From Ruminococcus sp. (lineage in GTDB: Bacteria > Bacillota > Clostridia > Oscillospirales > Ruminococcaceae), in NCBI GenBank assembly GCA_017470535.1, contig JAFUYP010000055.1, positions 1 to 40,600 of the forward strand: DNA of 40,600 nt. The letters are read 5' to 3'. The position numbers and the translations under genes are program-made. A model generated the notes under the pieces. The model had not been told where the DNA came from, did no database searches, and worked only from the letters and a program-made list of their open reading frames with translations. Position 1 is the first letter of the stretch. Each line of letters opens with the position of its first letter. Shown one piece after another: positions 22,492-30,579 of this stretch.

Positions 22492-23622
22492 ATGATATAT
22501 CTTGATAACGCTGCGACCACGGCGGTTTGTGCGGCGGCAAAGTCTGCGGCGGCGGAGGGGTTTGAGTGTTTCGGCAATCCCTCGTCTTTGCACGGCGTGG
22601 GGCTTGAAGCGGAAAAGATAATGCGCCGATCCAGGGAAACTATCGCTGCGGCTCTGGGTGTTAAGGATAAGGAGGTTTATTTTACCTCCTGCGCTACCGA
22701 GAGCAGCAATACTGTTATTTTCGGAGCGGCGGCAGCACACGGCAAGCGCCGCAAAAGGATAATAACTACGACGATAGAGCATCCGTCTGTCGCAAGGCCG
22801 GTGGACGAGCTTGAAAAGCAGGGCTTTGAGGTGGTACGTATCTCGCCCGGCGAAAACGGCATCATCACCCCTGAAAGTGTCATCTCGCAGGTCGATGAAA
22901 ACACACTGCTTGTGAGCATTATGCACGTCAATAACGAAACGGGCTATATACTGCCGGTGGGGGAGATATTCAAAGGCGTCAAGCATAAAAATAAGGAAAC
23001 TATCTGCCACTGCGACTGCGTGCAGAGCTTTATGAAGCTGCCGTTCAAGGCAAAGGACATCGGCGCTGACTGCATATCTGTAAGCGGCCATAAGCTGCAC
23101 GCCCCGAAGGGCATAGGCGCTTTGTATGTCAAAAGCGGAGTGCGTATCCTTCCGCTGATGTACGGCGGCGGTCAGGAAAGCGGCTTCCGCTCCGGTACAG
23201 AAAATATCCCTTATATAAACGCCTTCGCCGCTGCGGTCGGGGAGCTTGAACCTACTATCATAGAAAGATATGAAACCGCTTTATCGCTTAAAAAATACCT
23301 CTGTGACAAGCTGTCGGCACTTGACGGGACAGCGGTCAATTCGCATGAAGGCTGCTCGCCGTATGTTGTGAGCATAGCAGTCGAAAGGATAAAAAGCGAG
23401 ACTATGCTGCATTTTCTCGAAAGCCGCGAGATATATGTTTCAAGCGGCTCTGCCTGCTCAAAGGGCAAGAAAAGCAGTGTCCTGCAGGAGCTTAGGATAC
23501 CAGCAAAATACCTTGACTCAACGCTGCGTATCTCCATGACGTCAGATAATACCCGTGAGGAGATAGATGCGCTTGTTTCGGCACTTGTTGACGGCAGGGA
23601 CAGCCTTGCGAAAATAAGGTGA
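22492..23622 (+). CDS. Cysteine desulfurase (IscS/NifS family)
   Basis: 376 residues. PLP-dependent fold type I enzyme: N-terminal IYLDNAATT, H97 (IEHPSV), the PLP lysine K201 in SVSGHKLHAPKG, RSGTENI, and the catalytic loop SSGSACSKGKKSSVL with Cys322. It moves sulfur from cysteine to an enzyme persulfide. The next gene is thiI, so the likely acceptor is ThiI for tRNA 4-thiouridine, as in the NifZ-ThiI pair of Bacillus. The start is ATG 22492, 8 nt after GGAG; the in-frame GTG at 22483 overlaps the ribosome site. No Fe-S scaffold gene is adjacent. The gap to thiI is 55 nt. Confidence 0.94.
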   Translation: MIYLDNAATTAVCAAAKSAAAEGFECFGNPSSLHGVGLEAEKIMRRSRETIAAALGVKDKEVYFTSCATESSNTVIFGAAAAHGKRRKRIITTTIEHPSVARPVDELEKQGFEVVRISPGENGIITPESVISQVDENTLLVSIMHVNNETGYILPVGEIFKGVKHKNKETICHCDCVQSFMKLPFKAKDIGADCISVSGHKLHAPKGIGALYVKSGVRILPLMYGGGQESGFRSGTENIPYINAFAAAVGELEPTIIERYETALSLKKYLCDKLSALDGTAVNSHEGCSPYVVSIAVERIKSETMLHFLESREIYVSSGSACSKGKKSSVLQELRIPAKYLDSTLRISMTSDNTREEIDALVSALVDGRDSLAKIR

Positions 23623-23677
23623 ACAGTTGTTTTATACTATTATAATAATATAAAGAGTCGAAGAAAGGAAAATAATA

Positions 23678-24853
23678 ATGAAAGAAATGGTACTTTGCAA
23701 ATACGGCGAGATAGCGCTCAAAGGTCTTAACAGAAGCACATTTGAATCCGTCATGCAGAAGAATATCCGCCATAGACTGAAAGAGCTTGGCGAGATAGAA
23801 TACAGCCGCTCCCAGTCGACCCTCTATATCGAGCCGGCAGAGGACGTGGACATCGACGAGCTTATCGACAGGGTAAGTAAGGTCTACGGTATCGTCAAGA
23901 TATGCCGTGCCAAAAAGATAGAAAAGACTATGGAGGCGGTGCTGTCCGAGCAGACGACAGACTATCTGTCCGAGGTGCTTGAAGCTGCTTCTACCTTCAA
24001 GGTCAACGCAAAGAGGGCGGATAAGCATTTCCCTCTCAAATCACCTGAGATATGCAGGGAAATGGGTCATGTCATCTGTGAGAGATTTCCGCACCTGAGC
24101 GTTGATGTACACGACCCCGATGTTACGATAACTGTCGAGATAAGGGAGAAAAACGCCTTTGTACACCCGGATGCGGTAGACGGTGCCGGCGGTATCCCGA
24201 TAGGTACGAGCGGCAAGGCTCTGCTGCTGCTCTCGGGCGGTATCGACTCACCGGTCGCAGGCTGTATGATGGCAAAGAGGGGCGCTGTGATACAGGCAGT
24301 GCATTTTGAAGCGCCGCCGTATACCTCCGAGCGTGCAAGACTCAAAGTCGAGCGCCTTGCCGAGATAATGAGCGGCTACTGCGGAGATATAAAGTTCCAC
24401 TGCGTACCGTTCACAAAGATACAGGAGGCTATCAGGGATAACTGTAAGGAGGAGTATTTTACGATAATCATGCGCCGCCTTATGATGGAGATAGCTTTGA
24501 AGATCGCAGAGAAAGAAGACATTCAGTGCCTTGTCACCGGCGAGAGCCTGGGTCAGGTCGCAAGCCAGACGATGTATGCTATGGTGTGTACAGATGCAGT
24601 AAGTACTCTGCCGGTGTTCAGACCGTGTATCGGAATGGATAAGAGCGAGATAGTTGAGATCTCACGGAAGATAGACACATTTGAAACATCTATCGAGCCG
24701 TATGAGGACTGCTGTACGGTGTTCACACCACGCCACCCGAAAACACGTCCTGTGCTTGCTGATGTGGAAAAGGAACAGGCGAGGTTCGACTTCGCACCGC
24801 TGGTCGAAAAGGCAGTAAACGATACAGAGGTCAAGTACATAAAGCTCTACTGA
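23678..24853 (+). CDS. thiI: tRNA 4-thiouridine synthase ThiI
   Basis: 391 residues. N-terminal ferredoxin-like/THUMP region (about 1-165) binds tRNA, followed by the ATP pyrophosphatase domain with SGGIDS (186-191) and GESLGQVASQT. It adenylates U8 of tRNA and inserts sulfur. The protein ends after the PP-loop domain, with no rhodanese domain; the paired cysteine desulfurase presumably donates sulfur directly. This matches the short Gram-positive ThiI type. Start ATG 23678 follows AAAGGA. Confidence 0.95.
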   Translation: MKEMVLCKYGEIALKGLNRSTFESVMQKNIRHRLKELGEIEYSRSQSTLYIEPAEDVDIDELIDRVSKVYGIVKICRAKKIEKTMEAVLSEQTTDYLSEVLEAASTFKVNAKRADKHFPLKSPEICREMGHVICERFPHLSVDVHDPDVTITVEIREKNAFVHPDAVDGAGGIPIGTSGKALLLLSGGIDSPVAGCMMAKRGAVIQAVHFEAPPYTSERARLKVERLAEIMSGYCGDIKFHCVPFTKIQEAIRDNCKEEYFTIIMRRLMMEIALKIAEKEDIQCLVTGESLGQVASQTMYAMVCTDAVSTLPVFRPCIGMDKSEIVEISRKIDTFETSIEPYEDCCTVFTPRHPKTRPVLADVEKEQARFDFAPLVEKAVNDTEVKYIKLY

Positions 24854-25191
24854 GTAATATTCTGTACTCTTAAATAATTACACACAGGTTACATCGTAAC
24901 CGCTTTGTAACCATGTTATCGTTTGAGGGGAGAAAAAACGGACTACAAAACGTTATCATGAGGTCGCTGAAAGTGCGCTGTAACGCACTTTCGACGACTT
25001 TGTTTTAAAACTGACAATATACAAACTGTGACATAAATTTTAATACAAACGGTTTACAGCCGTAACGGATCTGTAAAAAAGTGAGTGATTTTTCACCCGG
25101 AAATTAAGTTTGCGAGGTCTGTCGAGTTAATAAATCGTACAAAAAGGCATTGATTTTTATGTGCAAAATCACATATAAGGAGCGTCGGAAC
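24854..25191. other. 338-bp intergenic region with several inverted repeats
   Basis: No gene is visible. It contains a small palindrome GGTTAC-ATC-GTAACC, a near-inverted pair CATGTTATCGTTT ... AAACGTTATCATG, the terminator-like hairpin listed separately, and the ribosome site AAGGAG for the next gene. I found no convincing promoter hexamers for the downstream cinA-like gene. Confidence 0.5.
24963..25006 (+). terminator. Probable terminator downstream of thiI
   Basis: Stem of 9 bp (GAAAGTGCG / CGCACTTTC, 24969-24977 with 24984-24992), extended after a 2-nt internal loop by GTCG / CGAC, followed by TTTGTTTT. It is 110 nt after the thiI stop, so it would end a long 3' UTR. Confidence 0.7.
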
Positions 25192-25734
25192 ATGGAGGAA
25201 TTTGCTAAGGCTTACAAAGTGGTAACAAAAACCCTTGACACGGTGATACTGCGTGTAGTAAAATATATGAAAGACCACGGGATAACTGTATCTGCGGCTG
25301 AAAGCTGCACCGGCGGTCTTGTGTGCGAGAGCATAACGAATGTCCCGGGGGCGTCGGAGATATTTTTGGGCGGCGTCGTTTCTTACAGCGAGTCGGTCAA
25401 GGTGAGTATCCTCGGCGTGAGCGAGAAAACGCTTTTAGAAAAAAGCGTGTATTCGCCGCAGGTGGCGTCACAGATGAGTAAGGGCGTTATGAGAGCAACA
25501 GGCTCTGATGCGTCGGTAGGCATCACGGGTATCGCAGGTCCGGGGAATGGTCCCAAGGGCGAGCCGGTCGGTACGGTGTATGTGTCGGCACGCTTTAAAG
25601 GAAAAGAAAAGTGCAGAGATCTTGCACTGTATAAGGAATATGAAAAATTAGACAGAAAAACAGTCCGTTATCTGGCAGCGGCAGGTGCGCTTGAAATGCT
25701 GCTTGATCTGATGAGAGAGAATGAGGGCGAATGA
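25192..25734 (+). CDS. CinA C-terminal/PncC-type nicotinamide-nucleotide amidohydrolase
   Basis: 180 residues, the size of a stand-alone CinA C-terminal domain. Motifs: AAESCTGGLV, FLGGVVSYSESVK, GVMRATGSDASVGITGIAGP and EPVGTVYVSA, all characteristic of PncC/CinA. Family members deamidate NMN to nicotinic acid mononucleotide, recycling pyridine nucleotides. The N-terminal ADP-ribose pyrophosphatase domain of full-length CinA is absent. Start ATG 25192 follows AAGGAG by 9 nt; the longer in-frame ATG at 25150 has no ribosome site. The sortase gene follows with a 1-nt gap. Confidence 0.88.
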   Translation: MEEFAKAYKVVTKTLDTVILRVVKYMKDHGITVSAAESCTGGLVCESITNVPGASEIFLGGVVSYSESVKVSILGVSEKTLLEKSVYSPQVASQMSKGVMRATGSDASVGITGIAGPGNGPKGEPVGTVYVSARFKGKEKCRDLALYKEYEKLDRKTVRYLAAAGALEMLLDLMRENEGE

Positions 25735-25735
25735 T

Positions 25736-26818
25736 ATGTCTATGGCTAATGAGATAAATACAACTAAGGTAAAAGAGAAAAGCAATTTCTTTTTAAGGGC
25801 TTTGAAATATTTCGTTCCGTGGAAGGGCGACGGGGCGTCTGAGGTTTTCAGGAAGATAATGTTCGTAGCGTCGGTCGCTGTGTTCGCAGTGTCGCTCGAT
25901 TCACTTGCCGATTATCTCAGGGCGGACGAGCAGGAGCTTTCCTACTTTGAGGAGATAAAATCCTTAGAGCCGGTGTTTGAAGAGCCTGAAAGCACAGATA
26001 CGATAGATACCACTGCAAACGAGGGTACGGTCACAAAGGTCGAGAACCCCGTGATAAAGGTCGAGCCGAGAGAATTGCAGGAATGGGCGCTGCCTCTGCT
26101 CGAAAGGAACGAGGACGTTGTCGGGTGGCTGAAGATAAACGCTGTCAAGGACGCAAACGGCGAGCCGATAATAAACTACCCGGTGCTGCAGCATGATTCG
26201 AGCAACGACTACTATCTGCACCATAATATCGACGGTGCACAGACAGAATCGGGGAGTATCTTCGCTGACTGCGTTGTGCCTATAACCCTTGAGGGGCAGG
26301 CGGACAATATAACGCTCTATGGACATAATATGCTTGCAGGCACACAGTTTGCAGGGCTTATACAGTTCAAGAAGGGCGCAGACTTCATAAGAGAAAATCC
26401 TATTATCGAGTTCAATACTATATATGAAAAGAACCAGAAGTACGTCATAATGGCGACCTTCTGCGGTATCGACAATGAGTATCAGGACGGCGGCGACGGC
26501 GCATTTGATTACTGGAACTACCGTGACTTTGCCGATTCCGGTCATTATAGCTTTGAAACGTGGAAGTCCAATATAGAGAAATATTCATGGATCTCCAACT
26601 CGGTGGATTTCAATGAGGACGACGATTTCCTTACGCTTTCTACCTGCTCGTACGAGCTGGGCGCAGTAAGGTGGGTCATCGTTGCAAAGAAAATGACGGC
26701 AAAAGATAGTCTTGATGAGATAGTCGAGTCCTATAAGGACAAGGACGATAAGGATATTTATTTCTTCAAGGCGTGGAGAGATGTCAACGGTAACAAGAAG
26801 GTCATCGTTGGTGTCTGA
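25736..26818 (+). CDS. Class B-type sortase
   Basis: 360 residues. Cytoplasmic N terminus, one transmembrane helix (about 41-58, IMFVASVAVFAVSLDSL), an acidic linker, and a C-terminal sortase domain with the triad H197 (TLYGHNM), C304 (LTLSTCSYE) and R312 (VRWVIVAKK). Class B features are the long insertion between His and Cys and the DVVGWLKI N-terminal helix. Sortases join surface proteins to peptidoglycan or to each other. No protein in this window ends with a sorting signal, so the substrates are elsewhere. ATG 25736 is chosen for spacing from GAGGG; ATG 25721 overlaps the cinA-like gene. Confidence 0.92.
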   Translation: MSMANEINTTKVKEKSNFFLRALKYFVPWKGDGASEVFRKIMFVASVAVFAVSLDSLADYLRADEQELSYFEEIKSLEPVFEEPESTDTIDTTANEGTVTKVENPVIKVEPRELQEWALPLLERNEDVVGWLKINAVKDANGEPIINYPVLQHDSSNDYYLHHNIDGAQTESGSIFADCVVPITLEGQADNITLYGHNMLAGTQFAGLIQFKKGADFIRENPIIEFNTIYEKNQKYVIMATFCGIDNEYQDGGDGAFDYWNYRDFADSGHYSFETWKSNIEKYSWISNSVDFNEDDDFLTLSTCSYELGAVRWVIVAKKMTAKDSLDEIVESYKDKDDKDIYFFKAWRDVNGNKKVIVGV

Positions 26819-26880
26819 AAGCTCAGAGCGTTCTCACAGCTCGGGGCAGGTGGGGCGTAAGCCTTGCCGGAAAGGCAAAA

Positions 26881-28035
26881 GTGATAAAAATGAAAAACAG
26901 TAAAGCTCACGAAACTGTCAAGGCACAGGTCAGAAGGAATACAGCAAAGAAGATAGCTGCATCAGCTGCGCTTTGCCTGACAGTGCTTGCAGTAGGTGCA
27001 GTGTCCGTGTATGGGTTTAAAAGCGGTAAGCTGACCTCTGATGACAACAGCGTTCGTGAAGTGACTTCCGTTTCGGGCGAGAACACACCTGAGCCGGAGG
27101 AAGATGAAGCTGTGACAGAGAATGAAGATGTAAGCGATGACACATCTGAGTATTCTCAGACAGTAACATGGTGGAAGGCAGGCATCGAGGATTATGATTT
27201 CAAGGACGTAACAGAAGCTGCCGCCACAACAACAAAGAAGAAAACGACGACAACAGCAAGTGCTGCGGAGCAGAGCACACCTAAGACAAGCACCACGACT
27301 GAGCAGACGACTTCTGCAAAGGCTGTCACGACAGTGAAAAAGACTGCAAAGAACAAGACGACCAAGAAAACATCAGTCGAGGATATAAGCGGACTTACGG
27401 TCTATTCGACTGCGGCTGTCAATGTAAGATCCGGCGCAGGCTCTGACTATGATATTCTCGGTACACTTGCACCTGAAACGGGCGTTAGTGTCACAGGCAG
27501 GACGGCTGACGGCTGGTACAGGATAAAGTACGGCGATAAGACAGGGTATGTCACGACTGAGTATTTTACCGACAAAAAGCCTGACGGCGGATCTGAAAAG
27601 GCCACTGAAAACACAGAGGCTCAGACCGAAGCGGAGCAGGCATCAGTGAACGGCGGCGTTATAAGCTATACCGATGAAGAGTTCGAGATGCTTTGCTATG
27701 TACTTCAGGGCGAGGTCGGCAACTGCTCGGAGGCAAGCAAGATAGCTGTTGCGAACGTCATCATAAACAGAGTCAGGGATCCAAGATTTGCTGATTCTAT
27801 ATCAGGCGTACTTACAGCACCTAACCAGTTCACGGCTATAACGGGCTACTATAACAGGACATCGACTCCGTCCGAGAATACAAGGGAATGTGCTTTGAGA
27901 GCGCTGCAGGGCGAGGATAACTCGAATGGTGCTGTCTACTACTATGCTCCACAGTATTGCGGCGGCGCAACTGCTGCATGGTTTGAGACGCTTGATCTCT
28001 GTCTGGAGCTTGACGGTCAGAGGTATTTTAAATAA
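26881..28035 (+). CDS. SleB-like cell-wall hydrolase with SH3 domain
   Basis: 384 residues. Membrane anchor or uncleaved signal (about 24-46, IAASAALCLTVLAVGAVSVYGF), an acidic segment, the motif KAGIEDYD (near 99-106), a Thr/Lys linker, an SH3b domain (about 170-232; VNVRSGAGSDYDILG, GDKTGYV) and a C-terminal Hydrolase_2/SleB domain (about 263-384; EFEMLCYVLQGEVGN, AVANVIINRVRDPRF, APNQFTAI, YYYAPQYCGG). SleB enzymes are lytic transglycosylases of spore cortex. The SH3 domain instead of a PG_binding_1 domain suggests a vegetative wall enzyme. Start uncertain: GTG 26881 is 5 nt from AGG, ATG 26890 is an alternative. A terminator lies at 28081. Confidence 0.87.
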   Translation: MIKMKNSKAHETVKAQVRRNTAKKIAASAALCLTVLAVGAVSVYGFKSGKLTSDDNSVREVTSVSGENTPEPEEDEAVTENEDVSDDTSEYSQTVTWWKAGIEDYDFKDVTEAAATTTKKKTTTTASAAEQSTPKTSTTTEQTTSAKAVTTVKKTAKNKTTKKTSVEDISGLTVYSTAAVNVRSGAGSDYDILGTLAPETGVSVTGRTADGWYRIKYGDKTGYVTTEYFTDKKPDGGSEKATENTEAQTEAEQASVNGGVISYTDEEFEMLCYVLQGEVGNCSEASKIAVANVIINRVRDPRFADSISGVLTAPNQFTAITGYYNRTSTPSENTRECALRALQGEDNSNGAVYYYAPQYCGGATAAWFETLDLCLELDGQRYFK

Positions 28036-28080
28036 TTCGCTTTGAACAAATGTTAATTTTTTGTAAAATATGAATAAAAT

Positions 28081-28116
28081 GTCAAGATGTGCTTATCGTA
28101 CATCTTGACTTTTTTT
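28081..28116 (+). terminator. Terminator of the SleB-like gene, overlapping the next promoter
   Basis: Perfect 10-bp stem GTCAAGATGT / ACATCTTGAC (28081-28090 with 28100-28109), 9-nt loop and seven Ts (28110-28116). The right arm and first T form the -35 of the following promoter. Confidence 0.92.
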
Positions 28117-28132
28117 GTGTGTATGGTACAAT
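28105..28132 (+). promoter_or_regulatory. Promoter of the SpoIID-like gene
   Basis: TTGACT (28105-28110), 16 bp, TACAAT (28127-28132). The -35 lies in the terminator stem and the T-run is the spacer. The expected start point near 28139 makes ATG 28142 leaderless and favours ATG 28190. Confidence 0.7.
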
Positions 28133-28189
28133 ATATTGTGTATGATGATAGAAAAAGGACTTGATGTTGTAAAGGACGGTATCAGCTTT

Positions 28190-29896
28190 ATGGATATTCG
28201 ATACTTGGCAAAATATAAAAAACAGGGCATCATCGCAGCAATTATCCTTGCGGCGGCAGTCGGCACAGGTGTGGCGGTGAGTGTCAGCGGCAGCAGCGTT
28301 GCCGAAAAAAGCGAGGAGATGCTCGCTAAGGTCGGTACGCAGGCAAATGGCACAGCCGGCGCTCAGGGGGACATCAGTGTGCTGAAAGATCTAAGACTCG
28401 CCGATGAGCAGGAGGTCGAGCAGCTGATAGCCTTCAAAAAAGCCGGTATAGAAGAATATGATATGCAGCTCATGCCTCAGACGGTCGTTAAGGGCGTGTC
28501 AAAGACAAATACAGATAATGAGCAGGAGCAGAAGCCGGGGACATTCAAGGTGGCTCTCCCGGAGGATAAGTCAAAGATATTAAAGCCCGACAAGGGCGAG
28601 GCATCAAACCCGGGCACAAGAAGTATCGTTGATGAGGTGTATACCGTTTTTGACGAGAGATCGGGCAAGTACGTCACGCTCTCGGGTCATGAGCTTCTGT
28701 GTCAGGTGGTGAACAGCGAGATAGGCGATTCGTGGGGTGAGGAGGCTATCAAGGCTCAGGCGGTGGCAGCGTATTCGTATATAAGATTCAACGACGCCGC
28801 AGGCAATATCCCCACGGTCGGTCTGAGAACAGGCTATTCAGGTAAGCTCGAGCGTTGTATCAGTGCGGTCGAGGGTCAGTGTATATACTATAATGGGTCT
28901 ATCATAGATGCGGTGTATTCTGCATCGAGCGCAGGTGCATCTGCTCCGAGCGTGAAGATCTGGGGCGTAAGCTATCCTTATCTTCAGGCGGTCGAGAGCG
29001 TTTATGACAGTAAAGACCCTAACTTCGGCAACAAAAAGACCTTCAAGGAGGAACAGCTGCGAAAAATAATCGAGGGCAATACGGGCATAAAGCTGTCAGA
29101 CGACCCGAAGAACTGGTTCGAGATACAAAGTGTGTTCAGCGGCAAATATGTTGACCTTATGAAGCTCGACGGCAGGGAAACTATCACGGTCGGCGGCTCT
29201 GCAAGGAGAGTTTCCGGCGCTCTTATGAGAAGCACTATACTGGGAACTAATAACCTTAAATCGACTGCGTTCGATATTTCCTATGATAACGGTGTGTTTA
29301 CCTTTACTACATACGGCTGGGGTCATGGCGTAGGTATGTCGCAGTGGGGTGCGTGCTACTATGCAAAGGCAGGCTACAGCTACGACCAGATACTAAGGCA
29401 TTACTATGTAAATACAACTGTCCGTGTGTCAGATGTGAATTCAAAGGCGATAGGGCGTACAGATGTCACAAAGACACAGCCGCAGGTCGTCAGAGATGAT
29501 GAAAAGCCGGATACTCAGCAGATAACAGATGATAAAGCAGAGGATACAGGCAGCGCAGATACCCTGATACCCGAGGCTGAAACATCCGCTACCCCGTCAT
29601 CAGACGATGAGAGCGATCAGCCGGCAGTAACTCAGGCGCCGGAGGAGGAAGCTCCCACGCAGCAGCAGGATACCGCTGCTGAGACAGAGAATGAATCCGA
29701 TGAGGAAGCAGTCCCCGATGAAGCGGAGGAGACAGAAGGTCCTCAGGGCAGCGAAGACTTCCCCGAGGAAGAGCAGGAGCAGACGGCTCAGACGCAGCAG
29801 CCGTCGCCTGAGCAGGACACAGAGGATGAAACTCAGACTGATACACAAGATGTAGAGCCGGCTGATCAAACAGCTCAGACGGCTGACAGTAATTGA
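28190..29896 (+). CDS. SpoIID/LytB-domain cell-wall protein with acidic C-terminal tail
   Basis: 568 residues from ATG 28190. One N-terminal transmembrane segment (about 13-33), then KAGIEEYD (85-92), and a SpoIID/LytB domain (about 148-420) with VVNSEIGDSWGEEAIKAQAVAAYSY (candidate catalytic E177), SASSAGASAP and GWGHGVGMSQWGA. SpoIID is a lytic transglycosylase that trims denuded glycan during engulfment. This protein differs from Bacillus SpoIID by a disordered Glu/Gln/Thr/Asp-rich tail of ~140 residues (about 425-568). Transcribed from its own sigma-A-type promoter. The start is uncertain: AAAGGA is 13 nt from ATG 28190, and ATG 28142 is also in frame. The zinc-ribbon gene follows after 18 nt. 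Confidence 0.85.
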   Translation: MDIRYLAKYKKQGIIAAIILAAAVGTGVAVSVSGSSVAEKSEEMLAKVGTQANGTAGAQGDISVLKDLRLADEQEVEQLIAFKKAGIEEYDMQLMPQTVVKGVSKTNTDNEQEQKPGTFKVALPEDKSKILKPDKGEASNPGTRSIVDEVYTVFDERSGKYVTLSGHELLCQVVNSEIGDSWGEEAIKAQAVAAYSYIRFNDAAGNIPTVGLRTGYSGKLERCISAVEGQCIYYNGSIIDAVYSASSAGASAPSVKIWGVSYPYLQAVESVYDSKDPNFGNKKTFKEEQLRKIIEGNTGIKLSDDPKNWFEIQSVFSGKYVDLMKLDGRETITVGGSARRVSGALMRSTILGTNNLKSTAFDISYDNGVFTFTTYGWGHGVGMSQWGACYYAKAGYSYDQILRHYYVNTTVRVSDVNSKAIGRTDVTKTQPQVVRDDEKPDTQQITDDKAEDTGSADTLIPEAETSATPSSDDESDQPAVTQAPEEEAPTQQQDTAAETENESDEEAVPDEAEETEGPQGSEDFPEEEQEQTAQTQQPSPEQDTEDETQTDTQDVEPADQTAQTADSN

Positions 29897-29914
29897 TCTT
29901 TGGAGGAAAGCGTT

Positions 29915-30520
29915 ATGGCATTTTTTAATACGAACCCCAATGCGGGGCAGATCAATCAGCTCAATAAGCAGATGAACCAGACACTTGGCATGATAAACGG
30001 CAAGTATACCGAAATGGGCAGGATAGTCAAGCTCAGATACTTAGACCGTATAGACGACCCGGACGTTAAGAGGATAGCTGCCGAGATAGATAATATGCTC
30101 GCATCGCTCCAGGCTATGAATAAGCAGATAAATCTGCTCAAAGGTCTGCGTGAATGCCCCGGCTGCCACATCGCTATAAGTACAGGCGTGGCGTTCTGTC
30201 CTAACTGCGGCACAAAGCAGCCTGTTGCTCCTGCGCCTGCACCTGTGCAGGGGTTTGCACAGCCTGCACCTCAGCCTGTCGCACAGCCGGTGCCGCAGAT
30301 GATGCAGCCGGCACCACAGCCTGCACCACAGCCGGCACCTCAGCCGGAGGTAAAGTCCGTGATAGAGGATGCCCCTGCGCCTGCACCGCAGCCGGTACCT
30401 GTTCCTGCTCCTGCGCCGTCAGCAAATGCACCGCAGTTCATATTCTGCACAAGCTGCGGAAACAAGGAAGCAGCAGGTACAAAGTTCTGCTCAGAGTGCG
30501 GCGCTGTGATCGAAGAATGA
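29915..30520 (+). CDS. Double zinc-ribbon protein with Pro/Ala/Gln linker
   Basis: 201 residues. The N-terminal helical segment (about 1-78; MNQTLGMINGKYTEMGRIVKLRY) is followed by a zinc ribbon CPGC...CPNCG, a low-complexity linker of repeated APQP units, and a second zinc ribbon CTSCG...CSECG at the C terminus. Each ribbon has two CxxC knuckles able to hold one zinc. No catalytic motif; it is probably a scaffold or nucleic acid/protein-binding factor. ATG 29915 is preceded by GGAGG with 8 nt spacing. It lies downstream of the SpoIID-like gene in the same transcript. Confidence 0.8.
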   Translation: MAFFNTNPNAGQINQLNKQMNQTLGMINGKYTEMGRIVKLRYLDRIDDPDVKRIAAEIDNMLASLQAMNKQINLLKGLRECPGCHIAISTGVAFCPNCGTKQPVAPAPAPVQGFAQPAPQPVAQPVPQMMQPAPQPAPQPAPQPEVKSVIEDAPAPAPQPVPVPAPAPSANAPQFIFCTSCGNKEAAGTKFCSECGAVIEE

Positions 30521-30527
30521 TAATTGT

Positions 30528-30565
30528 CGGAGCATCGCCTTTTGTGGGCGGCGCTCCGTGTTTTT
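30528..30565 (+). terminator. Probable terminator after the zinc-ribbon gene
   Basis: CGGAGC / GCTCCG (30528-30533 with 30553-30558) plus inner GCC / GGC pairing, followed by a T-run at 30561-30565. It is only 15 nt before the maf start, so read-through or a leader role is possible. Confidence 0.65.
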
Positions 30566-30579
30566 AACGAGGTAGAAAA

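Noticed and set aside
22390-23100. Open frame of ~236 codons on the minus strand
   Set aside because: Antisense to the cysteine desulfurase gene, which has intact catalytic motifs; shadow translation.
25964-26545. Open frame of ~193 codons on the minus strand
   Set aside because: Antisense to the sortase gene, whose His/Cys/Arg triad is intact.
27205-27380. Thr/Lys codon repetition in the SleB-like gene as a possible repeat array or CRISPR
   Set aside because: No conserved repeat-spacer pattern; this is a low-complexity linker coding sequence.
28142-28189. ATG 28142 as start of the SpoIID-like protein
   Set aside because: It would be nearly leaderless from the promoter at 28105-28132 and has no ribosome site, although ATG 28190 is also not ideal (AAAGGA 13 nt away).
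30230-30420. CAGCCTGCACC-type repeats as a possible non-coding repeat
   Set aside because: They encode the Pro/Ala/Gln linker between two zinc ribbons and keep the frame.
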